Of a DNA stretch of 13,079 bases, positions 1 through 4,693 are shown piece by piece. The notes beneath the pieces were generated by a model that searched no databases, had not been told where the DNA came from, and saw only the letters and a list, made by a program, of their open reading frames with translations. The position numbers and the translations under genes were made by a program. The DNA is from Candidatus Iainarchaeum sp. GTDB lineage: Archaea > Iainarchaeota > Iainarchaeia > Iainarchaeales > GCA-2688035. Positions within the stretch are counted from its first letter, which is position 1, and each line of letters starts with the position of its first letter. The stretch is taken from positions 1-13,079 of the forward strand of contig JAPLVT010000064.1 of assembly GCA_026396975.1 (NCBI GenBank). Reading direction: 5' to 3'.

Positions 1-152
1 CCGGGGTAATGCTTTACGGCATCCCAGGCATCATACATCTGGGCGCAGCTGATAACAAACATTGCCACCGCAAACCATGCAACGAAAGCGCCGATAAGCT
101 TCGGCAGGAAAACCCTGTTCTTTTCAAAAACAATCCTCGGCACTTTTTTCAC
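1..152 (-). CDS. N-terminal part of an unidentified membrane protein (runs off the left edge)
   Basis: An open frame on the minus strand begins near 152 and is still open at base 1, so only about 50 residues are visible. They have a short basic start (VKKVPRIVFEKNR) and then one strongly hydrophobic stretch (KLIGAFVAWFAVAMFVISC), which looks like a membrane segment with the N-terminus inside. The family is not recognisable. I chose the GTG at 152 because a good TATA-like box (171-183, read on the minus strand) places the transcription start at about 150, giving a leaderless message; the TTG at 158 is the alternative. The gene is divergent from the tRNA-Val gene. Confidence 0.5.
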   Translation of the reverse strand, partial: MKKVPRIVFEKNRVFLPKLIGAFVAWFAVAMFVISCAQMYDAWDAVKHYP

Positions 153-168
153 CAGCAAATAATAGGCG

Positions 169-184
169 TTATTTATATTTAAAG
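169..184. promoter_or_regulatory. TATA-like AT tract between divergent genes
   Basis: An uninterrupted A/T tract (TTTAAATATAAAT on the minus strand) lies 25-30 bp before the leftward GTG start. On the plus strand it lies about 35-45 bp before tRNA-Val, so it may also serve the tRNA. The spacing fits an archaeal TBP site. This is inferred from position and composition only. Confidence 0.5.
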
Positions 185-246
185 TTTACCCCGCCATCTT
201 CTTATGCAAAATATTGTGGGCCCGTGGTCTAGTGGTTATGACGCCA

Positions 247-277
247 AACCTGCCGCTTGTTAGGCGGTGGTGCGGAA
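247..277 (+). other. tRNA-Val intron 1, about 31 nt, in the anticodon stem (29/30)
   Basis: This block interrupts the 5' strand of the anticodon stem and must be removed to restore CCACC opposite GGTGG. It folds as a 7-bp hairpin (250-256 with 264-270, including two G-U pairs) with a 7-nt loop. The BHB is relaxed: only C242-G274, G243-C273 and C244-G272 form a possible central helix. Boundaries may shift by one base because A residues occur on both sides. Confidence 0.55.
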
Positions 278-285
278 CCCTTACA

Positions 286-297
286 TTCCATTAGGCA
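286..297 (+). other. tRNA-Val intron 2, 12 nt, canonical 37/38
   Basis: The intron lies between A37 (285) and position 38 (A298). Bases 280-283 pair with 292-295, one pair being U-G. The three-base bulges 284-286 and 296-298 have the cut after the second base, exactly as archaeal splicing endonuclease expects. Only five bases loop out at the end. Confidence 0.7.
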
Positions 298-377
298 AGG
301 TGGAGATCGGGAGTTCAATTCTCCCCGGGCCCAATCTCTTTAACAGCACGCAATTGCACTACGGCTACACGAAAAAC

Positions 378-386
378 CTTTTATTG
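378..386 (+). promoter_or_regulatory. TATA-like box before the gene at 409
   Basis: CTTTTATTG lies about 27 bp before the ATG at 409, so the predicted transcript starts at or within a base or two of the ATG (leaderless). There is no Shine-Dalgarno sequence before 409, which agrees with this. Confidence 0.5.
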
Positions 387-408
387 CAGGAAGCGCTAAT
401 CATTACGC

Positions 409-606
409 ATGGCTCTAGAAGAAAGCACAGCCAAAAAATTCACTTTTGAAGTGTTGATGGAAGGTCCCGGCGGCGACTTGGTTTTCGCGCCGATACAGGC
501 AAGCAAAGGCGACCTGAGGGAGCTGATTGCCGCAAACAAAAACCCCCTGCTGAGCCGCAACGCTTACAAGGCGCTGCAGGAAGAAAAAAAGAGGCGCCGG
601 CAATGA
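409..606 (+). CDS. Small basic protein of unknown function, coupled to the transglutaminase-like gene
   Basis: This encodes 65 residues from ATG. I do not recognise the family. No signal peptide or membrane segment is visible, so it is probably cytoplasmic. A short N-terminal part rich in hydrophobic and Gly residues (FTFEVLMEGPGGDLVFAPI) is followed by a likely helical, charged C-terminus ending KKRRRQ, which could bind nucleic acid or an acidic partner; that is speculation. Its stop codon overlaps the next start as ATGA (603-606), so the two genes are probably translationally coupled. A TATA-like box lies 27 bp upstream of the ATG. The tight overlap is the best evidence that this short frame is a real gene. 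Confidence 0.6.
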   Translation: MALEESTAKKFTFEVLMEGPGGDLVFAPIQASKGDLRELIAANKNPLLSRNAYKALQEEKKRRRQ

Positions 607-2153
607 ACGCACAGCGTTTTTTGCTCGTCTGCTTTTTCCTGGCAATAATCGCGGGAAACTGCTTCGCGGCGGAAATCGCAGACCCCACCACAATAAAGTC
701 AATGACTGCAAAAATAACAGCCGGTGGAAGCGGAACAATAACAGGGCAGTTGAACGGCGGAAGCGTAAAAATCGACGTGCTGTCATTCAGCGAAACCCAA
801 AACCAAAAAGTGCTTTCACTAAAAGAAACACTTTCAATAAACGGCAAGAGCATTAGCCCAAGCGCCAGAACAGACGATTACGGCAACAGGCGCGCGGTTT
901 TCGAAATCAGCGAAGCAGGCAGCTTCACCTACCAAATAGAGGCGGTTGTCGAAACAAGCTTCGGGCAAACCGCGCTGCAGGGATACAATTTGGGGGCAAA
1001 AATAGCCGGATACGACGGCTATCTGCAGCCCACAAAAAACGTCGAATCAAACGACGCCAAAATAAGGACAATAGCGCTGAACAGGTTCGACAGCAACAGC
1101 TGGCTGCAAACCGCGAGGGACGTGACAGCATGGGTGCATGATTACCTGACATACGACATTTTGTATTATCCGGAAACATACAGCGCGCTGCAAACGCTGG
1201 AATCGAAAAGGGGCTCTTGCGACGAATTCTCAGTACTCGCGGGCGCAATGATGCGGGCAAAAGAAGTGCCTGTGCGCTTCAACATCGGGATTGTCTACAA
1301 CGGTGAGGATTGGGAAAACCACGCGTGGATGCAAGCATTCAACCCGGCAAGCGGCTGGGTTGACATAGACCCGACATTTGGGGAAGTTGGCCTGGTTGAC
1401 GGAACGCACTTCAGCAGGGGAGTTTTCCCAGACCCCGCGGACGCGGTAACAATCGAGTACCCCGAAACAGGCGTTTCTGTCGAAGAAAACAACCCGGTTG
1501 TTGAAATGCAGTCAGTGCGGAAATTCAGCGGGCTGCTTGAAATGCAGCCGCAGGGCGTTTCCTTCCCGGCACAGCAATGGTTCGACCTGAGCGTCACAAT
1601 AAAAAACAGCAAGAACAGCGCGATAATAACGCCCATAGGGCTTGGAAAAATAGAAGACCTGCAAATAGAGGAACGGGAAAGAATAATATTGTTCGAGCCG
1701 CTGGAGGAAAAGGAAATAACCTGGAAAATAAAAATGAACAGGGCTGTCGAAAAAAACCAGTATCTGACAGGAAAATACACTGTAATAGCAAACCTTGGGG
1801 GGAAGGCGGCCGAAGTAAAGTTTGCGGTGAAAGGGGAAACGACAACAGAAAAAATAGTCAGCATAGCGGCTTTTGGCAGCGCAGCAGAATCAATAAAAAT
1901 AGAAAACTACAAAAGCACGCCATACACTGTCACGCTTAACGGCCCAGGAATAAGCTATGAAACAAAAATAACAGTGCAGGAAGGAAGGGTAATAGAAGAG
2001 CCGCAAAACCAGCCTGCGGGCGACTTGCCGGAAAGCGGGCTTGCGCAGGCAGGCATGGGCGGCCTGCTGACAATAGAGAACATCCTGGTAGTTGCGGTAG
2101 TGGTTGGCATCGTGCTCATTCTGCTTCTTTTAAAAGCATTGCTGCGAAAATGA
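603..2153 (+). CDS. Secreted, membrane-anchored transglutaminase-like protein
   Basis: The protein has 516 residues. Residues 1-22 form a signal peptide (hydrophobic core, then Ala-rich cleavage region before AEIADP). A transglutaminase-like (papain-fold) core at about 170-275 has the Cys-His-Asp set in the expected order: Cys206 in GSCDEFS, His240 in NHAW and Asp256 in WVDIDPTF. Residues 300-480 look like beta-rich extracellular domains. Residues 491-510 are a membrane helix ending in basic KALLRK, so the bulk of the protein would lie outside the cell with a cytoplasmic stub. This family includes crosslinking enzymes, proteases and amidases, so the reaction cannot be named; the intact triad suggests an active enzyme. 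The ATG overlaps the preceding stop. The last 30 bases are repeated 148 bp downstream. Confidence 0.85.
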   Translation: MNAQRFLLVCFFLAIIAGNCFAAEIADPTTIKSMTAKITAGGSGTITGQLNGGSVKIDVLSFSETQNQKVLSLKETLSINGKSISPSARTDDYGNRRAVFEISEAGSFTYQIEAVVETSFGQTALQGYNLGAKIAGYDGYLQPTKNVESNDAKIRTIALNRFDSNSWLQTARDVTAWVHDYLTYDILYYPETYSALQTLESKRGSCDEFSVLAGAMMRAKEVPVRFNIGIVYNGEDWENHAWMQAFNPASGWVDIDPTFGEVGLVDGTHFSRGVFPDPADAVTIEYPETGVSVEENNPVVEMQSVRKFSGLLEMQPQGVSFPAQQWFDLSVTIKNSKNSAIITPIGLGKIEDLQIEERERIILFEPLEEKEITWKIKMNRAVEKNQYLTGKYTVIANLGGKAAEVKFAVKGETTTEKIVSIAAFGSAAESIKIENYKSTPYTVTLNGPGISYETKITVQEGRVIEEPQNQPAGDLPESGLAQAGMGGLLTIENILVVAVVVGIVLILLLLKALLRK

Positions 2154-2190
2154 GCCTTTTTTGCTTCGCAAAAAAGCATCGGGAAAAAAA
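2154..2190 (+). repeat. Palindromic repeat unit 1
   Basis: The unit is GCC, an 8-bp perfect hairpin (TTTTTTGC, loop TTC, GCAAAAAA; 2157-2175), then GCATCGGG and an A7 tract. It starts immediately after the transglutaminase-like stop codon. The borders match units 2 and 3 while the stem differs, which suggests the fold and flanks are what is maintained. Confidence 0.7.
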
Positions 2191-2209
2191 TTCAGCGCTT
2201 CGCGCTGAA
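2191..2209 (+). repeat. Perfect 8-bp hairpin between repeat units
   Basis: TTCAGCGC (2191-2198) pairs fully with GCGCTGAA (2202-2209) around a TTC loop. It lacks the GCC and CGGGAAAA borders of the neighbouring units, so it is either a separate stem or a decayed unit. Confidence 0.65.
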
Positions 2210-2212
2210 AGA

Positions 2213-2248
2213 GCCTTTCTTTGCGAAAGAAAGCCTCGGGAAAAAAAA
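2213..2248 (+). repeat. Palindromic repeat unit 2
   Basis: The unit is GCC, stem TTTCTTT / AAAGAAA (2216-2222 with 2226-2232, extended by C2215-G2233) around GCG, then GCCTCGGG and an A8 tract. Borders match unit 1, and the stem sequence matches unit 3 inside the tRNA-Gly intron. Confidence 0.7.
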
Positions 2249-2273
2249 CATCTGCTGCGCAAACAAGTCCTGT

Positions 2274-2286
2274 TTCTTTTAAAAGC
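2274..2286 (+). promoter_or_regulatory. Probable tRNA-Gly promoter (TATA-like) inside the duplicated block
   Basis: TTTTAAAAGC centred near 2281 predicts transcription start near 2308, six bases before the tRNA. The element lies in the second copy of the duplicated gene end, so the equivalent bases inside the upstream coding sequence may be the ancestral promoter. Confidence 0.5.
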
Positions 2287-2350
2287 ATTGTTGTCAAAAT
2301 AATCTTCTTGCAAGCGGATATAGTCTAGTGGTTATGATGCGACCTTGCCA

Positions 2351-2437
2351 AAGCCATTTCTTTAACAAAGAAAAGCCTTGGGAAAAGAAAAACCCTAAAG
2401 AAAATTGGGAAAAATTCCCTTAGAAAAGTATACAAAC
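2351..2437 (+). other. tRNA-Gly intron, position 37/38, containing repeat unit 3
   Basis: The intron lies between A37 (2350) and A38 (2438). Bases 32-34 (TTG) pair with CAA at 2433-2435, giving three of the four central BHB pairs, with three-base bulges CA/A and AC/A. The body is A-rich and includes a TTTCTTT/AAAGAAA hairpin plus GGG...CCC pairings (around 2380-2395 and 2407-2420). No box C/D guide motifs (TGATGA, CTGA) are visible. Confidence 0.75.
2353..2386 (+). repeat. Palindromic repeat unit 3, inside the tRNA-Gly intron
   Basis: GCC, then a stem TTTCTTT / AAAGAAA (2357-2363 with 2367-2373) around AAC, then GCCTTGGGAAAAG. The borders and stem match unit 2 (2213-2248) with small changes, although this copy lies within the intron of a tRNA. 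Confidence 0.65.
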
Positions 2438-2519
2438 AGGTCGTGACCCGGGTTCGAATCCCGGTATCCGCAATAACGATTTTTACTGCGCACCGTCAAG
2501 CACGTATTTTTTATTCAGC

Positions 2520-3404
2520 CTAATGTTTCAGCGAGTTAAAAACAAACGCTGTTGCGAAAGCCGATGCCAGAATTGCGAATGGGAACAGGAAAAAAAGCGA
2601 AACCGCTATTGCGGCCTGGAACGCGAGAGAGAAAGGCGAAACCAGCAGCGAAAAAACGAATGAAAGCAGCATTGAAAGTAAGAAAAAAGCCGCGCCGAAA
2701 GCGAGAAGGGAAACAACCCCAACGACAAAGTAATGCGCGAACACGCGCCAAAAGCGCGCTTCCGTAAGCGACCAGCTTTTGCGCAGCGCGCCCATTATTG
2801 AAACGCCTTTCGATGCGAAAGCGGCTGGCGCGAGCGAAAGCCGCAGCGCATTATAGAGGATAACAATGCAGTAGATGAAAAAAACAACCAACGCCAAAAT
2901 GCCGCTGCCGATGCTTATTGCCTCGTCAGAAATAAAAGTGGCTGCCACAAGAACAAAAAAAGCCGCGGGAAACAGCAGGAATTTCCTGTTGAAAAAGGAA
3001 AAAACAGAGCAAAAAAAGCAGCACAGGAAAAGGAGAGGCAGGGAAACAGCCCTGTCAAGGTTGAAGCCGTGAACCGCGGAACCGGATTTTTTCATTGCAA
3101 AAGAAACAGCGGCAGCCCGAACGCCGTAGAAAAGCGATGTGAAAAAAAACGCGACAGGCGTGGAAAGGAAAATGAAGTCAGCCACCATTGCGTCGATGAT
3201 TTCGGGGTAGAGCATCAGGAACGAAAGGACAGCGGCGTCGCCGCTCCACAACGCTGAAAGTACGCCGCCGAAAAGAAACCATGCGAGCGAAACAAGAGAA
3301 AGAGCGAAAAGCAGCCCAACGAGCCATCCGAGGGCAAGGTACTTAACAGCCCTTCTGTCCCGCAGCCAGCCGAAAGAAAAAGAAAGCAATCCGCTGTAAT
3401 TCAT
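2520..3404 (-). CDS. Polytopic membrane protein of unknown function
   Basis: The protein has 294 residues, mostly hydrophobic, with about six or seven membrane spans (roughly 22-48, 74-100, 121-137, 142-158, 168-188, 222-255, 262-292). The cytoplasmic-type loop before the sixth span, ALRKSWSLTEARFWRVF (206-222), resembles a motif seen in several uncharacterised integral membrane families in which similar segments repeat. I cannot name the family with confidence. No catalytic residues stand out. It lies 27 bp downstream of thymidylate kinase on the same strand but probably has its own promoter: a TATA-like CTTTAAAAT overlaps the tmk stop codon and puts the transcript start at the ATG (3404). 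No signal peptide is evident beyond the first span. Confidence 0.75.
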   Translation of the reverse strand: MNYSGLLSFSFGWLRDRRAVKYLALGWLVGLLFALSLVSLAWFLFGGVLSALWSGDAAVLSFLMLYPEIIDAMVADFIFLSTPVAFFFTSLFYGVRAAAVSFAMKKSGSAVHGFNLDRAVSLPLLFLCCFFCSVFSFFNRKFLLFPAAFFVLVAATFISDEAISIGSGILALVVFFIYCIVILYNALRLSLAPAAFASKGVSIMGALRKSWSLTEARFWRVFAHYFVVGVVSLLAFGAAFFLLSMLLSFVFSLLVSPFSLAFQAAIAVSLFFLFPFAILASAFATAFVFNSLKH

Positions 3405-3426
3405 CCGGAAGAATAAGGCAAAGTAG

Positions 3427-3438
3427 GAATTTTAAAGA
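3427..3438 (-). promoter_or_regulatory. TATA-like box overlapping the tmk stop codon
   Basis: On the minus strand CTTTAAAATTCC covers the last tmk codons; the TAA stop (3434-3432) is inside it. The centre is about 29 bp from the ATG at 3404, predicting a leaderless transcript for the membrane protein gene. Confidence 0.5.
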
Positions 3439-4070
3439 TAGTGATGAAGCAGCGCCCAAATTTGCGCGTGGATTTTCTCGGCAGGCAGCAGTTTTCCGCG
3501 CCTTACGCAGCTAATGCGCTTCCAGCCGGGCTGCCTTGCCAGGCGAAGGTAAATGCCACGCACTTTTTCCAGGTAAACAGCATCCCTCTCATGCAGGTCT
3601 TTTTTCCTTCCCCTTTTTTCCATCAGGCGCCGGGAAACACGCACTGGAACATCCAAGTAAAAGGAAACGCTCGGCTGCGGCAGAACGCTTTCAACCCGCT
3701 CAATCCACTCAATAAAATCCTTCCGCTTCCTTCCATTCAGCTTTGCGGCCTGGTGCGCGATATTGCTCGCGCTGTACCTGTCCGCGACAACAACCTTGCC
3801 AGCCCTAAGCGCATTTTCTATTTTCGGCGCAGCGTCAATCCTGTCAAGGGCATAAAGCAAAGCTGGCAACTGCGGGGGAAGCGAGCGCATGCCGCCGAAA
3901 CCGCCGCGCAGATAGCGGAGCACAAGCTTTCCGAAAAAAGCGTTATAGCGCGGAAAAGAAACAAGCTCCGCGTTGAAGCTCTCTTTGCGCAGGCGCTGCA
4001 GCAACAGCTTGCTTTGCGTGTGCTTGCCGCTCGCGTCAGCGCCCTCGATAACAATAAGCTTCCCTTTCAT
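3432..4070 (-). CDS. tmk: Thymidylate kinase (dTMP kinase)
   Basis: This enzyme phosphorylates dTMP to dTDP with ATP, in dTTP synthesis in the cytoplasm. The product has 212 residues, normal for the family. Visible motifs: P-loop GADASGKHTQ (10-19) after a hydrophobic beta strand; FPRY (39-42) for the dTMP-binding region; DRYSASNIAHQ (97-107), the DR(Y/H) signature with the substrate-binding Asn and Gln; strand FYLDVPV (137-143); and a basic LID, KRGRKKDLHE (152-161). The residue after the P-loop Lys is His, where most P-loops have Ser or Thr. The start is ATG 4070, because a TATA-like box (4094-4103) places transcript start at about 4072; a TTG two codons upstream (4076) is the alternative. 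It probably leads a two-gene unit with the membrane protein gene. Confidence 0.9.
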   Translation of the reverse strand: MKGKLIVIEGADASGKHTQSKLLLQRLRKESFNAELVSFPRYNAFFGKLVLRYLRGGFGGMRSLPPQLPALLYALDRIDAAPKIENALRAGKVVVADRYSASNIAHQAAKLNGRKRKDFIEWIERVESVLPQPSVSFYLDVPVRVSRRLMEKRGRKKDLHERDAVYLEKVRGIYLRLARQPGWKRISCVRRGKLLPAEKIHAQIWALLHHYL

Positions 4071-4093
4071 AGGCAAAATTAGGGGGCAAAAAA

Positions 4094-4103
4094 TGGTTTA
4101 AAG
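4094..4103 (-). promoter_or_regulatory. TATA-like box for tmk
   Basis: GCTTTAAACC on the minus strand is centred 29 bp from the ATG at 4070, consistent with a leaderless tmk transcript. It is back to back with a plus-strand A/T element at 4109-4120 that suits the tRNA at 4146. Confidence 0.55.
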
Positions 4104-4108
4104 CAATT

Positions 4109-4120
4109 GGTTAAAAAAAC
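4109..4120 (+). promoter_or_regulatory. TATA-like box for the UCA tRNA
   Basis: GGTTAAAAAAAC centred near 4115 predicts transcription start near 4142, four bases before the mature tRNA 5' end. Confidence 0.45.
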
Positions 4121-4145
4121 TGTGGGGGAAAGAGTTTTTAGGAAT

Positions 4146-4257
4146 GCGACCGTAGTCTAGTGGTTAGCCGCGTTGAGGGAAGTTAACTCTTTCCGCGGCC
4201 CATAAAGGATGACAGCCTTCAAAGCTGTGGACCTGGGTTCAAGTCCCAGCGGTCGCA
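4146..4257 (+). tRNA. tRNA with UCA (opal) anticodon and a 40-nt D-loop intron; amino acid unresolved (Gly or Trp)
   Basis: Acceptor GCGACCG (4146-4152) pairs with CGGTCGC (4250-4256), and A4257 is the discriminator. T arm is CTGGG/TTCAAGT/CCCAG. Anticodon stem ACAGC (4212-4216) pairs perfectly with GCTGT (4224-4228) around CTTCAAA, so bases 34-36 are UCA, which pairs with UGA. The D stem GTCT (4155-4158) with GGAT (4207-4210) is only formed after a 40-nt insert is removed, giving a 72-nt tRNA. It is not a Sec tRNA: there is no long variable arm or extended D stem. G1-C72, C2-G71, G3-C70, C35 and A73 resemble glycine tRNA (one change, C36 to A36, from a UCC loop). The loop is also one change from a Trp CCA loop. 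Confidence 0.82.
4166..4205 (+). other. tRNA intron in the D loop with a good BHB motif
   Basis: Central helix GTGG (4160-4163) pairs with CCAT (4200-4203), one G-U. Bulge TTA (4164-4166) and bulge AAA (4204-4206) are each cut after the second base. The outer helix is the D stem itself, and the inner helix is a 6-bp GC stem (4167-4172 with 4194-4199), capped by a second 6-bp stem (4175-4180 with 4188-4193). One unpaired base, A4159, departs from the ideal. The join is between D-loop bases just before position 21. Confidence 0.75.
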
Positions 4258-4270
4258 ATAAGGCAAGAAC

Positions 4271-4624
4271 ATGGAGTTGGAGTTCAAAGGCAAAAAATTC
4301 CTTTTCGAGAGAGACAGCCTTGCGCCGAACCGGTTCTATTTCTTCGAGACAACTGGCGGAAAAAGGGTTTTCGCCGGAGAAGGAATACTGGTTTTGGAAG
4401 GCGCGGAAAGAGTCGACCTGCGGAACATTAAAATCAAGCAGCAGTACAGGGGCGCGGTTGGGGCAAGCCTTTTCAGGGGAGCGCTAAAGTTCATAGCGCA
4501 GCAATTCCCAAAAGCACAAACAGTCGGATACTACAAGCTCGTCAGGGGAAAGGAGAAAAGGCAGGGACCAAGAACTGTTGCGCTTGAAAGGTTCAGGCGC
4601 GCGCGGCACGGGAAACCGCCGTAA
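4271..4624 (+). CDS. Small protein of unknown function, faint similarity to a GNAT acetyltransferase half-fold
   Basis: The product has 117 residues from ATG 4271. The family is not recognised. The N-terminal half looks like beta strands (LEFKGKKFLFERD, RFYFFETTGGKRVF, GILVLEG). The stretch QQYRGAVGASLFRGALKF (about 57-74), then a helix and the strand QTVGYYKLV, has the look of the GNAT acetyl-CoA loop (basic-x-x-G-x-G/A followed by a helix), but the protein is short for that family and the resemblance is weak. The C-terminus is basic (RFRRARHGKPP), suggesting RNA or ribosome contact. It begins 13 nt after the UCA tRNA with no room for its own promoter, so it is probably cotranscribed with that tRNA and released by tRNA 3' processing. 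Confidence 0.65.
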   Translation: MELEFKGKKFLFERDSLAPNRFYFFETTGGKRVFAGEGILVLEGAERVDLRNIKIKQQYRGAVGASLFRGALKFIAQQFPKAQTVGYYKLVRGKEKRQGPRTVALERFRRARHGKPP

Positions 4625-4693
4625 AACAGGAAAGCGAAATTGCAAAAGCGAGTGCGAGAATAAAAAAACTGCAGCCATGCTTGAGGCGGAAAA

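Larger units (their letters stand above)
218..333 (+). tRNA. tRNA-Val(UAC), two introns inferred
   Basis: The acceptor pairs GGGCCCG (218-224) with CGGGCCC (326-332), followed by A333 as discriminator. The D arm is GTCT/AGTGGTTA/TGAC and the T arm is GGGAG/TTCAATT/CTCCC. The gene is 116 nt, but a normal tRNA needs 73. Removing 247-277 and 286-297 leaves an anticodon stem CCACC/GGTGG with loop CTTACAA, so the anticodon is UAC. The second intron is at canonical position 37/38 and has a BHB central helix CTTA (280-283) with TAGG (292-295). G1-C72 and A73 fit archaeal valine tRNA. CCA is not encoded. The bounds of the first intron are less certain than those of the second. Confidence 0.85.
2125..2303 (+). 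repeat. Pair of imperfect direct repeats: gene 3' end duplicated
   Basis: Bases 2125-2153 (last codons and TGA of the transglutaminase-like gene) reappear at 2273-2301 with 25 of 29 bases matching. The first 17 are identical (TTCTTTTAAAAGCATTG). The second copy ends in TAA at the place corresponding to the TGA. The copies flank the palindromic block 2154-2271, as if an insertion duplicated its target or a segmental duplication occurred. Confidence 0.75.
2314..2472 (+). tRNA. tRNA-Gly(GCC) with an 87-nt intron
   Basis: Acceptor GCGGATA (2314-2320) pairs with TATCCGC (2465-2471), with A2472 as discriminator. D arm is GTCT/AGTGGTTA/TGAT. Anticodon stem CGACC (2340-2344) pairs with GGTCG (2439-2443). 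The spliced loop is TTGCCAA, so the anticodon is GCC. T arm is CCGGG/TTCGAAT/CCCGG. G1-C72, C2-G71, C35-C36 and A73 fit archaeal glycine tRNA. CCA is not encoded. T runs at 2480-2484 and 2507-2512 could end transcription. Confidence 0.93.

Noticed and set aside
267..449. A 60-codon plus-strand frame overlapping tRNA-Val
   Set aside because: It begins inside the tRNA intron and crosses the T arm, with no ribosome binding site. The tRNA explains the sequence.
603..2279. Extending the transglutaminase-like gene through its TGA as a recoded codon (42 more codons to TAA)
   Set aside because: The extension runs straight through the palindromic repeats, gives a low-complexity tail after a natural basic membrane stop, and TGA is a normal stop in neighbouring genes.
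2154..2400. A small CRISPR array
   Set aside because: The repeats are palindromic, few, unequally spaced and vary in stem sequence, and no cas genes are near.
2351..2437. A box C/D guide RNA inside the tRNA-Gly intron
   Set aside because: No TGATGA or CTGA boxes are present. The intron is filled by the palindromic unit and A-rich sequence.
3441..4082. A 213-codon open frame on the plus strand opposite tmk
   Set aside because: It mirrors tmk almost end to end, its product has no domain or motif, and tmk has all its catalytic motifs. A long antisense frame is expected from the codon bias here.
4146..4257. Reading the UCA tRNA as a selenocysteine tRNA
   Set aside because: Archaeal Sec tRNAs have a lengthened D stem, a 9-bp acceptor and a long variable arm. 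This tRNA has a 4-bp D stem, a 7-bp acceptor and a four-base variable region.
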